This document shows positions 16,870 to 23,976 of a DNA stretch of 42,636 bases, piece by piece. The position numbers and the translations under genes were made by a program. This DNA comes from Acidobacteriaceae bacterium (GTDB taxonomy: Bacteria; Acidobacteriota; Terriglobia; Terriglobales; Acidobacteriaceae), in NCBI GenBank assembly GCA_030037705.1, contig JASHQE010000104.1:1-42636 (forward strand). The letters run 5' to 3'. Under the pieces are notes generated by a model, which saw only the letters and a program-made list of their open reading frames with translations, was not told where the DNA came from and made no database searches. Within the stretch, counting starts at the first letter, position 1; each line of letters opens with the position of its first letter.

Positions 16870-17250
16870 TCAGATCAATCTTTTATCGTCAACGGCCTTA
16901 TTCAATGCCTGCAACAAGGCCGTATCGCTAAAGGGTTTGAATAAACATTCGACCGCTCCGTCATCAAGCATTTGCGATCGAATGACTTCGTCCCTGCAGG
17001 CGGTAATGAAAACAATCGGAATTCTCAAGTTGCGGCGGCGAAGTTCGCGCAAGAGCTCAGGCCCGGACATCACGGGCATTGCGACATCGAGGACCAGACA
17101 ACTCGAATGCAAAGCAGCATCGGACGCCAGAAATTCCTCTGCAGAGGAAAATGTCCGGGCGGCGAATCCCAACTCTCTCAACAGCTCTGGCAACGACTCG
17201 CGAACTGATTGATCGTCGTCGACAACCGAAATTAGCAATTGGATATGCAT
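16870..17250 (-). CDS. Single-domain FixJ-like response regulator (receiver only)
   Basis: 126 residues from the ATG at 17250. A longer frame runs up to 17388, but the extra 46 residues are Arg-rich with no similarity to the paralogue, whose start aligns with this ATG. Receiver residues: D-D-D at 11-13, D55 in L-V-L-D-V-A-M-P, Thr in F-I-T-A-C and Lys in F-K-P-F. By eye about 70% identical to the protein at 7221-7595. First gene of an operon with the FixJ-type regulator at 16171 (21-bp gap). Upstream lie two tandem copies of a promoter segment, each with the ATACC element pointing at this gene, suggesting strong or autoregulated control. Confidence 0.9.
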   Translation of the reverse strand: MHIQLLISVVDDDQSVRESLPELLRELGFAARTFSSAEEFLASDAALHSSCLVLDVAMPVMSGPELLRELRRRNLRIPIVFITACRDEVIRSQMLDDGAVECLFKPFSDTALLQALNKAVDDKRLI

Positions 17251-17431
17251 AAAGAAACTCTCACGCGACAACTGAAGCGGAACTCCTGGACAATACCGAG
17301 AACATCTCTGTTCCAACAGCCTTGTCGGAGGAAGTCGATGCGCTCGGATCCTGCGCGATACGTTCTTGTCCGGGCCACGCATCAACAACGCAGCTGCATG
17401 TGAATCCGGAGAGTCTCTTCACGGCAACGAA

Positions 17432-17567
17432 TTGAAGCAACAACATTATCACGGATGCGCTGCGTGATCGCCTATTGTACTTTGGTATTGGTATTTTGTT
17501 GAAGCAATAACATTGTTTACGGATGAACTCCGCGATCGTCTATTGCATTTTGGTATTGGGATTATTT
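17432..17567. repeat. Tandem pair of about 66-bp promoter segments
   Basis: Copy 1 (17432-17496) and copy 2 (17499-17567) both run TTGAAGCAAYAACATT, then CGGATG, then GATCGYCTATTG and TTTTGGTATTGG. Read on the minus strand each copy holds CCAATACCAAARTRCAATAG (17472-17491 and 17540-17559) followed about 24 nt later by a -10-like sequence (ATAATG; AACAAT). They lie 180-320 bp before the receiver gene at 17250 and point to it. Confidence 0.7.
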
Positions 17568-17726
17568 TCCCAACGCACCCTCATCACAAAGTCGCTGGAG
17601 GCACCGACAAAATTAAGGATTTTCTCTTCTGCATCGCTGGATGCAATAAAGCCGACCGCATTTGCCAGCCGTAAACCCATTCTGGACAGCTGCGCATATG
17701 CCTCCGGTCTATACCAACGTATCGGC

Positions 17727-17744
17727 GATACCTTCGTCTGATTG
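17727..17744 (+). promoter_or_regulatory. ATACC element upstream of the ECF sigma gene
   Basis: GATACCTTCGTCTGATTG matches the 6301-6318 copy at 16 of 18 positions, and GTATC-GGC-GATAC (17719-17731) makes its left part palindromic. A -10-like TTAGAT follows about 22 nt later. It points at the sigma gene at 17913. Confidence 0.55.
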
Positions 17745-17772
17745 TTCCCGCTTTGCCACTTTGCTTAGATGT

Positions 17773-17817
17773 GCTCACAGGATCCTCGCTGAGGATCGGC
17801 GTTTCGAGGGTGTGAGC
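17773..17817 (+). promoter_or_regulatory. Two-tier stem-loop in the leader of the sigma gene
   Basis: An outer stem GCTCACA/TGTGAGC (17773-17779 with 17811-17817) encloses an inner stem GATCCTC-GCT-GAGGATC (17781-17797) and a 13-nt unpaired stretch. It lies downstream of the predicted promoter and about 95 nt before the ATG, so it should be in the mRNA leader. Function unknown. Confidence 0.4.
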
Positions 17818-17912
17818 GGCGACCTCAAGGTATAGGCGGTTGCAGCCTCAAGCACTCTCGATAGGGTGGGGGTACGCTCTCTCGCGTGCACGACTCAAAT
17901 GAGGAAAACGCC

Positions 17913-18647
17913 ATGAATCATTTGCAGCAAGCTCCTTACACCGATTTGGATCTCAGGCTGGAACATGCAGCCCGCGACTACGAACTGGTGCTAGCCGCGC
18001 AAGCGGGATCGCCGTCTGCATTTGCGGATCTCCAGGCGTTCTATGCTCAGAGGCTGTACGCCACAATCGTGCGGATCACGAAGAACCGCGAGGACGCAGA
18101 AGACGCGCTGCAAGATACCTTTCTTCGAGCTTACGTCGCGCTCAACACATTCGAGGGAAGATCGAGTGTGTTCTCGTGGTTGACGCGAATTGCAATCAAC
18201 TCGGCTTTGATGCTTCTTCGCAAGAGGCGTAGGCGGGCAGAAGTCTGCTTCGATCTCTCTGCCGGAGATTCAGATGAAACTCTGGCATGGGAATTGAAGG
18301 ACAGTGCCCCGAATCCGGAGCAGCAATACGCACAGGATCAAAGATATTTTGCCTTGGTAAACGCGCTTCAAAGACTCGATCCGAAGCTGCGTGTACCGCT
18401 CGAAATTCAGATGAGTGCGGACTGCTCGATGAACGAGATCGCTCGAAAACTTGGCATCTCCGTCGCTGCGGCCAAGGCCCGGCTTTATAGAGCCCGCCGG
18501 CGACTGGCCGCAAAATCCGCTGGACTCTATGCGGTCAAACAGCGCCATCAGCAAGTTGGCCGTACAAGATCTCACTCTTTGTCTTTGGGCACTGAGCATC
18601 AGAGCACCCAGGCGATCTGCAGATCGAAAGCTGGGAGTCTGGCATGA
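17913..18647 (+). CDS. ECF-type RNA polymerase sigma factor
   Basis: 244 residues from the ATG at 17913, preceded by GAGGAAAA at good spacing; an upstream GTG at 17886 is less likely. Region 2: A-F-A-D-L-Q-A-F-Y-A-Q-R-L-Y-A-x-x-x-R-I-T-K-N-R-E-D-A-E-D-A-L-Q-D-T-F-L-R-A-Y, then F-S-W-L-T-R-I-A-I-N. Region 4: L-x-R-L-D-P-K-L-R-V-P-L-E-I-Q-M-S-A-D-C-S-M-N-E-I-A-R-K-L-G-I-S-V-A-A-A-K-A-R-L-Y-R-A-R-R-R-L. It recruits core polymerase to its own promoter class. No anti-sigma gene is seen beside it; instead its stop overlaps the start of an SDR gene by 4 nt. The tail after region 4 (about 45 residues) is Ser/Arg/His-rich and not a known domain. Confidence 0.94.
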   Translation: MNHLQQAPYTDLDLRLEHAARDYELVLAAQAGSPSAFADLQAFYAQRLYATIVRITKNREDAEDALQDTFLRAYVALNTFEGRSSVFSWLTRIAINSALMLLRKRRRRAEVCFDLSAGDSDETLAWELKDSAPNPEQQYAQDQRYFALVNALQRLDPKLRVPLEIQMSADCSMNEIARKLGISVAAAKARLYRARRRLAAKSAGLYAVKQRHQQVGRTRSHSLSLGTEHQSTQAICRSKAGSLA

Positions 18648-19366
18648 CAAAGAAGGGGACGGTGCTCGTAACCGGAGCATCGCGAGGGATCGGTGCCGCG
18701 GTGGTTCGAGCGTTTCTCGACCGCGGATATAATTTGGTGGCCAACTCGCTCACATTCTCGCGGGGCGAATTCACATCGGCTCCGAATCTTGCGCTTGCCG
18801 AAGGAGATATCAGTCTGAAGGAAACCGCAGGGAAGATCGCGGAGACCGCACTCTCTCATTTCGGGTCGATCGATCATGTAATCAATAATGCCGGCATATT
18901 CATTGCGCGGCCGTTTACAGACTACGATGTCGCCGACCTTCGCAGGTTTGTTGCCATAAATCTTGAAGGATTCCTATTTATTACTCAAGTTGCAGTAAAG
19001 CAGATGCTATTGCAGGGCACCGGTGGAAGCGTTACGACAATCACCGCGGCGCTCGCCGAAAATCCCATTGCCGGTACTCCAGCATCAGTTCCAATGATGA
19101 CCAAAGGCGGCCTCAACGCGATCACGCTGAGCCTGGCCAATGAATATGCGAAGAACAATATCCGATTCAACGCAGTTGCGCCTGGCGTGGTGGATACTCC
19201 GATGCACGAAAACGACAACAAAGCAGTCCTGAGAACGTTCACGCCGATGGGTCAGATCCCGGAAGCCAAAGACGTCGCTGATGCGGTTCTCTATCTGACG
19301 GAAGCCCGTTATGTGACGGGAGAGGTGCTGCACGTGGCCGGCGGTGCGCATGTAGGCAAATGGTGA
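18644..19366 (+). CDS. SDR-fold protein lacking the catalytic Ser and Tyr
   Basis: 240 residues with the Rossmann features of short-chain dehydrogenases: T-G-A-S-R-G-I-G (10-17), N-N-A-G (81-84), N106, and V-A-P-G-V-V-D-T-P near 177-185. The catalytic Tyr position is Pro150 (V-P-M-M-T-K, with Lys154 kept), and no Ser stands 13 residues before it. A standard SDR redox mechanism is therefore doubtful; it may bind NAD(P) without classical catalysis or use other residues. It overlaps the sigma gene by 4 nt and the RidA gene by 7 nt, so the three are one coupled operon. The first line of the ORF (T-K-K-G-T-V-L-V-T-G) supports the start. Confidence 0.88.
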   Translation: MTKKGTVLVTGASRGIGAAVVRAFLDRGYNLVANSLTFSRGEFTSAPNLALAEGDISLKETAGKIAETALSHFGSIDHVINNAGIFIARPFTDYDVADLRRFVAINLEGFLFITQVAVKQMLLQGTGGSVTTITAALAENPIAGTPASVPMMTKGGLNAITLSLANEYAKNNIRFNAVAPGVVDTPMHENDNKAVLRTFTPMGQIPEAKDVADAVLYLTEARYVTGEVLHVAGGAHVGKW

Positions 19367-19848
19367 GTGGGAAAGGTTCTCAGCCCGGAATTACGGAAGC
19401 CCGGTTGAAGGAGCGCGGTATCGCGCTTCCCGATGGGCCCACCCCGCTTGGAACGTATGCCGAGGCTGTGCAAACAGGAAATCTGCTCTTTCTAAGCGGA
19501 ATGTTGCCGGTGATCGATCACAAACCCAAGTATCTTGGGAGACTGGGTAAAGAACTGGATTCTGAAGCCGGTCGAGATGCGGCCCGCACTGCGGCATTAG
19601 CGGCTCTGGCTATAGCAAAGCAGCACCTGGGTTCGCTTGACCGAGTCGTGCGGGTTGTGCAACTGGGCGTGTTCATTGCCACTCATGGGGATTTCTTTGA
19701 TCAGCCGAAGGTCGCAGATGCGGCCTCGGATCTTCTTCGCGACGTCTTCGGCAACGACAAACTGCCAGTCCGAAGCGTTACCGGAGTTGCCAGTCTCCCA
19801 CTCGGCGTGCCAGTTGAGATTGAGGTCATATTCGAGATCATTCATTAA
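19360..19848 (+). CDS. RidA (YjgF/YER057c/UK114)-family protein
   Basis: 162 residues. It contains L-G-T-Y-A-E-A-V-Q-T-G-N-L-L-F-L-S-G-M-L-P (30-50), a central helix A-A-R-T-A-A-L-A-A-L-A-I-A-K-Q, and L-P-V-R-S-V-T-G-V-A-S-L-P-L-G-V-P-V-E-I-E-V-I near the end. R138 is in the place of the Arg that binds the carboxylate of enamine/imine substrates, and E153 matches the conserved acid. RidA proteins hydrolyse reactive 2-aminoacrylate-type imines in the cytoplasm. The ATG overlaps the SDR stop by 7 nt. The link between RidA, SDR and a sigma factor is not a known pathway to me; a shared stress response is a guess. Confidence 0.9.
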   Translation: MVSGKGSQPGITEARLKERGIALPDGPTPLGTYAEAVQTGNLLFLSGMLPVIDHKPKYLGRLGKELDSEAGRDAARTAALAALAIAKQHLGSLDRVVRVVQLGVFIATHGDFFDQPKVADAASDLLRDVFGNDKLPVRSVTGVASLPLGVPVEIEVIFEIIH

Positions 19849-20004
19849 GACCAAACACTTAGGTACGCGAGCCATTGTTCTCACTGACACACCCGCTGCA
19901 ATGCTGCCTTCGTCGCAGAATCCACAGTTGGGCTGCTGCAGACAGATCGGGAAGACAGTTCTCCTAGCTGACATCGATCCCATACCCATATAAAAGCAGC
20001 GATC

Positions 20005-20022
20005 GATACGTTCGTCTAATAG
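20005..20022 (+). promoter_or_regulatory. ATACC element upstream of the small-ORF cluster
   Basis: GATACGTTCGTCTAATAG matches the shared element (one change in ATACC). It points right; the next supported ORFs begin at 20251-20554. The 19849-20250 stretch around it shows no convincing gene. Confidence 0.5.
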
Positions 20023-20250
20023 CAGATCCTCCAGATTTGTGGCGTACTTGTGATTATTCGTGCTGGGGTTGTGACGCGCGCCTTGCTTCACCGAATCTCT
20101 TCCGACGGACCAAGACACTTTTCGCGATTCAGTTCAAAGTGGGATCAAAAAACATAAAACGAAGAGCGTTGCAAAGCATCATTCCCCTTAAAGTTCGAAC
20201 GCGAGCGAGCGGGCGAAAAGAAGTTCGGATCAGCACAAGGCATCACCTTC

Positions 20251-20349
20251 ATGAGCGGAGATCTCCCCATGCATCAACCTCATGAAGAACTGGATCGAGC
20301 ATACCGCTGGCGTTCACGAGCCACGATAGCTTCTCAGGAGGTGGCGTGA
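20251..20349 (+). CDS. Possible 32-residue leader ORF
   Basis: ATG at 20251 opens M-S-G-D-L-P-M-H-Q-P-H-E-E-L-D-R-A-Y-R-W-R-S-R and ends in TGA, whose A is the A of the next ATG (TGATG at 20347-20351). The stop-start overlap is the only real support. Confidence 0.25.
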   Translation: MSGDLPMHQPHEELDRAYRWRSRATIASQEVA

Positions 20350-20531
20350 TGCGAGTACCGATGCGGGCGACCGTTGAATTGTGTGTTGCCGTAGCATCGA
20401 TGCTGCTGGGCTTCATTGTAGACGCGTCTTTGTTCGGCATCTGCAAGACGCACTTTCGAGGGTTGGCATTTGCATGTCAGTACCGGCCCGTTTATTTGCG
20501 TTCTGGCCGTCGGAACAGAATTCGATATTGA
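20349..20531 (+). CDS. Possible 60-residue small membrane protein
   Basis: The ATG at 20349 has a strong ribosome site, AGGAGG, about 7-8 nt upstream. The product M-R-V-P-M-R-A-T-V-E-L-C-V-A-V-A-S-M-L-L-G-F-I-V-D-A-S-L-F-G-I has one likely membrane helix and a basic C-terminus. It overlaps the preceding small ORF by 1 nt and is followed 22 nt later by another small gene. No family recognised. Confidence 0.38.
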   Translation: MRVPMRATVELCVAVASMLLGFIVDASLFGICKTHFRGLAFACQYRPVYLRSGRRNRIRY

Positions 20532-20553
20532 GCCGGATTCAGGAGAAAAGCTG

Positions 20554-20772
20554 ATGCAGCGGTTTCTTGTAGGGTCGACGCAGGCTCTCGGTGAGAACAA
20601 ACCCAGCAGGTCGATTCACATCCACGTCGAGATGATCGACTATTTCCTGCGTCGCTACCGTGAAGAGATCATCAAGCGCAAAGAACTCGACATTGAAGCC
20701 GGGCTCTCAGAGCTCGAACGCGACTTGAGAAACACTGAAGAACGAATGGAGCTGTGCTATGCGGCTGATTGA
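20554..20772 (+). CDS. Small hypothetical protein, 72 residues
   Basis: The start at 20554 was chosen because AGGAG lies 8 nt upstream; the frame itself is open further back to a TTG at 20470. The product M-Q-R-F-L-V-G-S-x-Q-A-L-G-E-N-K-P-S-R-S-I-H-I-H-V-E-M-I-D-Y-F-L-R-R-Y-R-E-E-I-I-K-R-K-E-L-D-I is rich in charged residues and probably helical or coiled-coil over its second half. No known domain. It ends just before the exported LolA-like gene, so they should share a transcript. Confidence 0.5.
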   Translation: MQRFLVGSTQALGENKPSRSIHIHVEMIDYFLRRYREEIIKRKELDIEAGLSELERDLRNTEERMELCYAAD

Positions 20773-20815
20773 GAACTTGCCTGCACATTCAACCTTCGGA
20801 CGGCTGAGGAACCCG

Positions 20816-21571
20816 ATGCGAAATATGCATCGAGTTCTTCGTGCGCTGCTTCTCGTGCTTGCTGCCGGCGCGTTAAGCGCTGCTGCACAGCCCATATCGG
20901 ACACGTCTGCCATGGGTGCCGACCCGTCTGAAATTGTGTGGATGATGGTAGCGCGTAATGAGACCCGTGCCCAGGAGCTACAGTACTTCACCGCGCTGAG
21001 ACACTATCATTTGGACTTTCATGGCTTGGGTCGCAGTATGACTGCAGACATGCACGTCCGAGTTACTTACGTTGCGGAATCGGGCAAGACATTTCAGATT
21101 GTCGATGAATCGGGCTCTCGCCTGCTGCTTGATCATGTTTTGAAAAAGCTGCTTCAAACCGAGGAAGAAGACTCGCGGCAGCGAAAGGCTTCTCTCACTC
21201 CTTTCAATTACAAATTCACATTCGATACAGAGACGATCGAAGGCGGCCGCCGGCTCTACGAATTTTCTGTTGAGCCGAAAAGCAGGAATAAGCTCCTGTA
21301 CCACGGAAAGATCTGGATTGACGCAGGAGACTTTGCCGTAGTCAGAGTGGAAGCTCAACCTGCGGAGAATCCGTCGTTCTGGATCAAGCAGACAGAGATC
21401 CACCATGTTTATGCCAAAAATGGGGAGTTCTGGTTACCGGAGACGGACAGGAGTGAATCGAAAGTGCGGCTGGGCGGCTCTGCAGTTCTCACGATCGATT
21501 ACGGGACGTATCAGTTTGAGGAGCCGCAGGATTTAGCGCCAGCAGACGCTACTGAGCTGGCCGTTCACTAG
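20816..21571 (+). CDS. Exported LolA-like / outer-membrane lipoprotein-sorting-like protein
   Basis: 251 residues from the ATG at 20816, which has TGAGGA about 6 nt upstream; an in-frame ATG at 20759 would add 19 residues before the signal peptide. Signal peptide: M-R-N-M-H-R-V-L-R-A-L-L-L-V-L-A-A-G-A-L-S-A-A-A-Q. The mature part is beta-rich with K-F-T-F-D-T-E-x-I-E-G-G-R-R-L-Y-E-F-S-V-E-P-K and G-K-I-W-I-D-A-G-D-F-A-V-V-R-V-E-A-Q-P, the pattern of LolA/LolB-fold outer-membrane lipoprotein-sorting-like proteins common in Acidobacteria. It is probably periplasmic, and the ligand is not known. It lies between the small ORFs and a sigma-like gene on the same strand. Confidence 0.7.
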   Translation: MRNMHRVLRALLLVLAAGALSAAAQPISDTSAMGADPSEIVWMMVARNETRAQELQYFTALRHYHLDFHGLGRSMTADMHVRVTYVAESGKTFQIVDESGSRLLLDHVLKKLLQTEEEDSRQRKASLTPFNYKFTFDTETIEGGRRLYEFSVEPKSRNKLLYHGKIWIDAGDFAVVRVEAQPAENPSFWIKQTEIHHVYAKNGEFWLPETDRSESKVRLGGSAVLTIDYGTYQFEEPQDLAPADATELAVH

Positions 21572-21632
21572 CCGCCGGCGGGGTTTTGGATCGTCTTTGT
21601 CGCCGGCATCTCAACCGCGAGAAAGGCTCTCT

Positions 21633-22151
21633 ATGAGGCTAATAGGCAAGGTGTGCCCTGACGACAAAACAGGCTGGGATGGGGCTCTCGCTCTCTATCA
21701 AGGACAGCTTCAGTTCTATTTAGATTACCTCATCCTGTGCGAATGCGATCACCAGATTCTCGCCAAGGTCGAATCAGACGTCCGAGAACGCTCTGTACCG
21801 GATGAGTTCCAACTCCGCTTTCTGGCAAGAGCCCTTGTGCGAAACGTGATCCGGCACCTGCACGAGTGCACCCGACAAAGAGACACCTCGCGCTGGCCTG
21901 CCGAGGATTCCCCAAACTCTATCGCAGTCATGCCGGCCCAGGAACGCCTGGTCTACTTCATGCGCGACATCCTTGAGTATTCCACACGAGACACCTCGCT
22001 TCTGATCGGGATTACGGATGCTCAGGTAGAAAAGCTTCTGTCATTCGCAAGAAAGCGAATCGACATGACTGAAGGTCCGTCCTCTCTCGAGATTGAGACG
22101 GCGGAAGAGACCTATTTCAGATGGAAGTTCGTCGACCTCCATCTGGGCTGA
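21633..22151 (+). CDS. Sigma-factor-like protein with a region-4-like C-terminus
   Basis: 172 residues from the ATG at 21633, preceded by AAGG 6 nt upstream; a TTG at 21597 is the longer option. The C-terminal half, M-P-A-Q-E-R-L-V-Y-F-M-R-D-I-L-E-Y-S-T-R-D-T-S-L-L-I-G-I-T-D-A-Q-V-E-K-L-L-S-F-A-R-K-R-I-D, has the layout of ECF sigma region 4. The N-terminal half (about 1-100) contains F-L-A-R-A-L-V-R-N-V-I-R-H-L-H-E, perhaps a degenerate region 2, but the D-A-E-D-x-x-Q-x-x-F core is missing. It could be a divergent sigma factor or a DNA- or polymerase-binding relative. It lies 61 bp after the LolA-like gene. Confidence 0.6.
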   Translation: MRLIGKVCPDDKTGWDGALALYQGQLQFYLDYLILCECDHQILAKVESDVRERSVPDEFQLRFLARALVRNVIRHLHECTRQRDTSRWPAEDSPNSIAVMPAQERLVYFMRDILEYSTRDTSLLIGITDAQVEKLLSFARKRIDMTEGPSSLEIETAEETYFRWKFVDLHLG

Positions 22152-22228
22152 TTGGATGAGCCCCTTTTCGGCATACGAGTGAAAAATTACCCGGGTTTAC
22201 GCGCCACACTGAGAACGTCCGGAGGCAA

Positions 22229-23236
22229 TTGTCCATAATGCGTATTGTTCTAAACCTCGCCGCAATGCTTCTGGCTACCTGTGCTGCCAGCATGTGCGGA
22301 CAGACATTCATCGCTTCCACTCCACAGCCGGCGCACATTTCCGGCACTGTTACGGACATAAACGGTGGCCTCGTTCCCGGCGCGACCGTCACCATTGAAG
22401 CAGCTTTCGAAAAGCCTCAATCTGTGCTGGCGAACGACAGCGGGTTCTTTGCATTTAACAATCTCGTTGCCGGTACGGCCTACCAGATAACCGTCAGTGC
22501 AAAGGGCTTTGCCGAATGGAAATCGCCTACAATCTCTCTTTTACCAGGCCAATTTGACTCTCTTAACAACATCAAGCTCGCGATCCTGGGAGATGGAGCA
22601 TCCGTAACGGTTTTTGCCTCTCGTGAAGACGTGGCCACTGAACAGGTCAAGATCGAGGAGCAGCAACGCGTTCTAGGCTTCATTCCCAATTTCTATGTCA
22701 GCTATGACAAGAATCCTGTGCCACTCACGCCGAAACTCAAATTCGAGCTGGCGATCAAGATCTCCATCGACCCTGTCACTTTCGCCGGAACCAGTTTTGT
22801 CGCAGCCATCGACCAGGCGTCCCACTACCCGAACTATGTGGAAGGAATGGCGGGTTTCGGACAGCGCTTCGGATCCGCTTATTTAAGCGGTCTGACCGAC
22901 ATTATGGTGGGAGGTGCGCTGTTACCTTCAATTCTGCACCAGGATCCGCGGTACTTCTATCAGGGCACGGGATCGAGCAAGTCGCGCCTGCTTCATGCCC
23001 TCTCCAGCCCGATCATCTGCAAGGGCGACAGTGGACAATGGCAGCCGAACTATTCGAGCCTTGGGGGCTACCTCGCTTCTGGAGCGATCGCAAATGCATA
23101 TTACCCGCAGTCGAATCGCGGTAGTGGTCTGCTCTTCAGAATCTTTGCAATCAATATCAGTGCCAATATCGCAAACGGGGTTCTGCAAGAGTTTGTGCTA
23201 AGAAAGCTGACAAGAAGCGCCAAAAACAGCAATTAA
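22229..23236 (+). CDS. Exported protein with carboxypeptidase-regulatory-like domain
   Basis: 335 residues from the TTG at 22229, which follows GGAGG by only 4 nt; an ATG at 22238 is equally possible. Signal peptide to about residue 24, then a carboxypeptidase-regulatory-like beta-sandwich (about 33-110: I-S-G-T-V-T-D-I-N-G-G-L-V-P-G-A-T-V-T-I-E ... D-S-G-F-F-A-F-N-N-L-V-A-G). The rest contains F-G-Q-R-F-G-S-A-Y-L-S-G-L-T-D-I-M-V-G-G-A-L-L-P-S-I-L-H-Q-D-P-R-Y-F-Y, which I associate with a conserved acidobacterial cell-envelope protein family, and ends with amphipathic segments. Probably periplasmic or outer-membrane-associated; no enzymatic residues recognised. Confidence 0.75.
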   Translation: MSIMRIVLNLAAMLLATCAASMCGQTFIASTPQPAHISGTVTDINGGLVPGATVTIEAAFEKPQSVLANDSGFFAFNNLVAGTAYQITVSAKGFAEWKSPTISLLPGQFDSLNNIKLAILGDGASVTVFASREDVATEQVKIEEQQRVLGFIPNFYVSYDKNPVPLTPKLKFELAIKISIDPVTFAGTSFVAAIDQASHYPNYVEGMAGFGQRFGSAYLSGLTDIMVGGALLPSILHQDPRYFYQGTGSSKSRLLHALSSPIICKGDSGQWQPNYSSLGGYLASGAIANAYYPQSNRGSGLLFRIFAINISANIANGVLQEFVLRKLTRSAKNSN

Positions 23237-23335
23237 GCGATCAATCATGTGCCCGCGGTTGCTTTGCCATACGTATGAGCGCCTCTATCGATCCGCAGGA
23301 CAAGAGTACGTCAGGAATAATCGCTTGCATCCGTT

Positions 23336-23962
23336 TTATTTGTCGCCCTCAAACTGCTGCATGCACTGAAGAAGCATTGCCGCTGCGCGAGGTTCGCCTG
23401 CATCCGTGTTGAACATCGCATGATATAAGTGGTGTTCGGGCCACTTCAGTCCGAGATTTCTGCTGATGAATACAGCGCGTGCCTTGTCTGTGGTATCAAT
23501 CTGCTTGATGGCTTGATCATCAGATATGCCCATCGCGATCAGCCTGCGGATCTTGAGGTCGCGCGATCCATAGAGGAATACACGAAAGACATCCCTGCGA
23601 TTCCGGAGGAAGTACTGCGATCCTCGTCCAACAATGACCGAGGGCCCACTGGAAAATGCCGCCTGGACCGCTTTTTCCGAAACAGCCGCAATCTGACGCG
23701 CATCGAGCAATTGGAGGCGGTCCGTTGGAGGCAGACCGCCCTCGAATGCGCCTCGCAGAAAGTCTTGGAGAACTTGGTATGCGCGAGCATCAACTCGCCA
23801 TTCGCTCTTTTCGACAGCCTGCGGTGTGCTCTTGGTGAGTCGAGCAATCTCCTGGATCAACTCTCCGTCCCACAGATGCCACCCAAGGCGGCTGGCAACC
23901 AAACGGGCAACCTCAGATCCTCCGCAACCAAACTCGCGCTCGATGCTAATGGCTCGAATCAT
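23336..23962 (-). CDS. Cytidylate-kinase-like family protein
   Basis: 208 residues. The start M-I-R-A-I-S-I-E-R-E-F-G-C-G-G-S-E-V-A-R-L-V-A-S-R-L-G-W holds a modified P-loop (G-C-G-G-S), followed by W-D-G-E-L-I-Q-E-I-A-R, V-I-V-G-R-G-S-Q-Y-F-L, F-R-V-F-L-Y-G-S-R-D-L-K-I-R-R-L and a helical lid (T-D-K-A-R-A-V-F-I-S-R). This is the cytidylate-kinase-like family found outside the cmk locus, whose substrate is unsettled. It starts 14 bp after the stop of the MFS pump gene on the same strand, so it should be the last gene of the TolC-EmrA-EmrB operon, an unexpected partner for a drug pump. Confidence 0.88.
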   Translation of the reverse strand: MIRAISIEREFGCGGSEVARLVASRLGWHLWDGELIQEIARLTKSTPQAVEKSEWRVDARAYQVLQDFLRGAFEGGLPPTDRLQLLDARQIAAVSEKAVQAAFSSGPSVIVGRGSQYFLRNRRDVFRVFLYGSRDLKIRRLIAMGISDDQAIKQIDTTDKARAVFISRNLGLKWPEHHLYHAMFNTDAGEPRAAAMLLQCMQQFEGDK

Positions 23963-23976
23963 TGTGATCTTTTCCT

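Noticed and set aside
17251..17388. N-terminal extension of the receiver at 16870
   Set aside because: The paralogue at 7221 starts at the position of the internal ATG, and the extension is Arg-rich with no homologous counterpart.
19597..20118. 173-codon minus-strand frame
   Set aside because: Half of it is antisense to the RidA gene, and the rest has a Cys-rich low-information sequence with no ribosome site.
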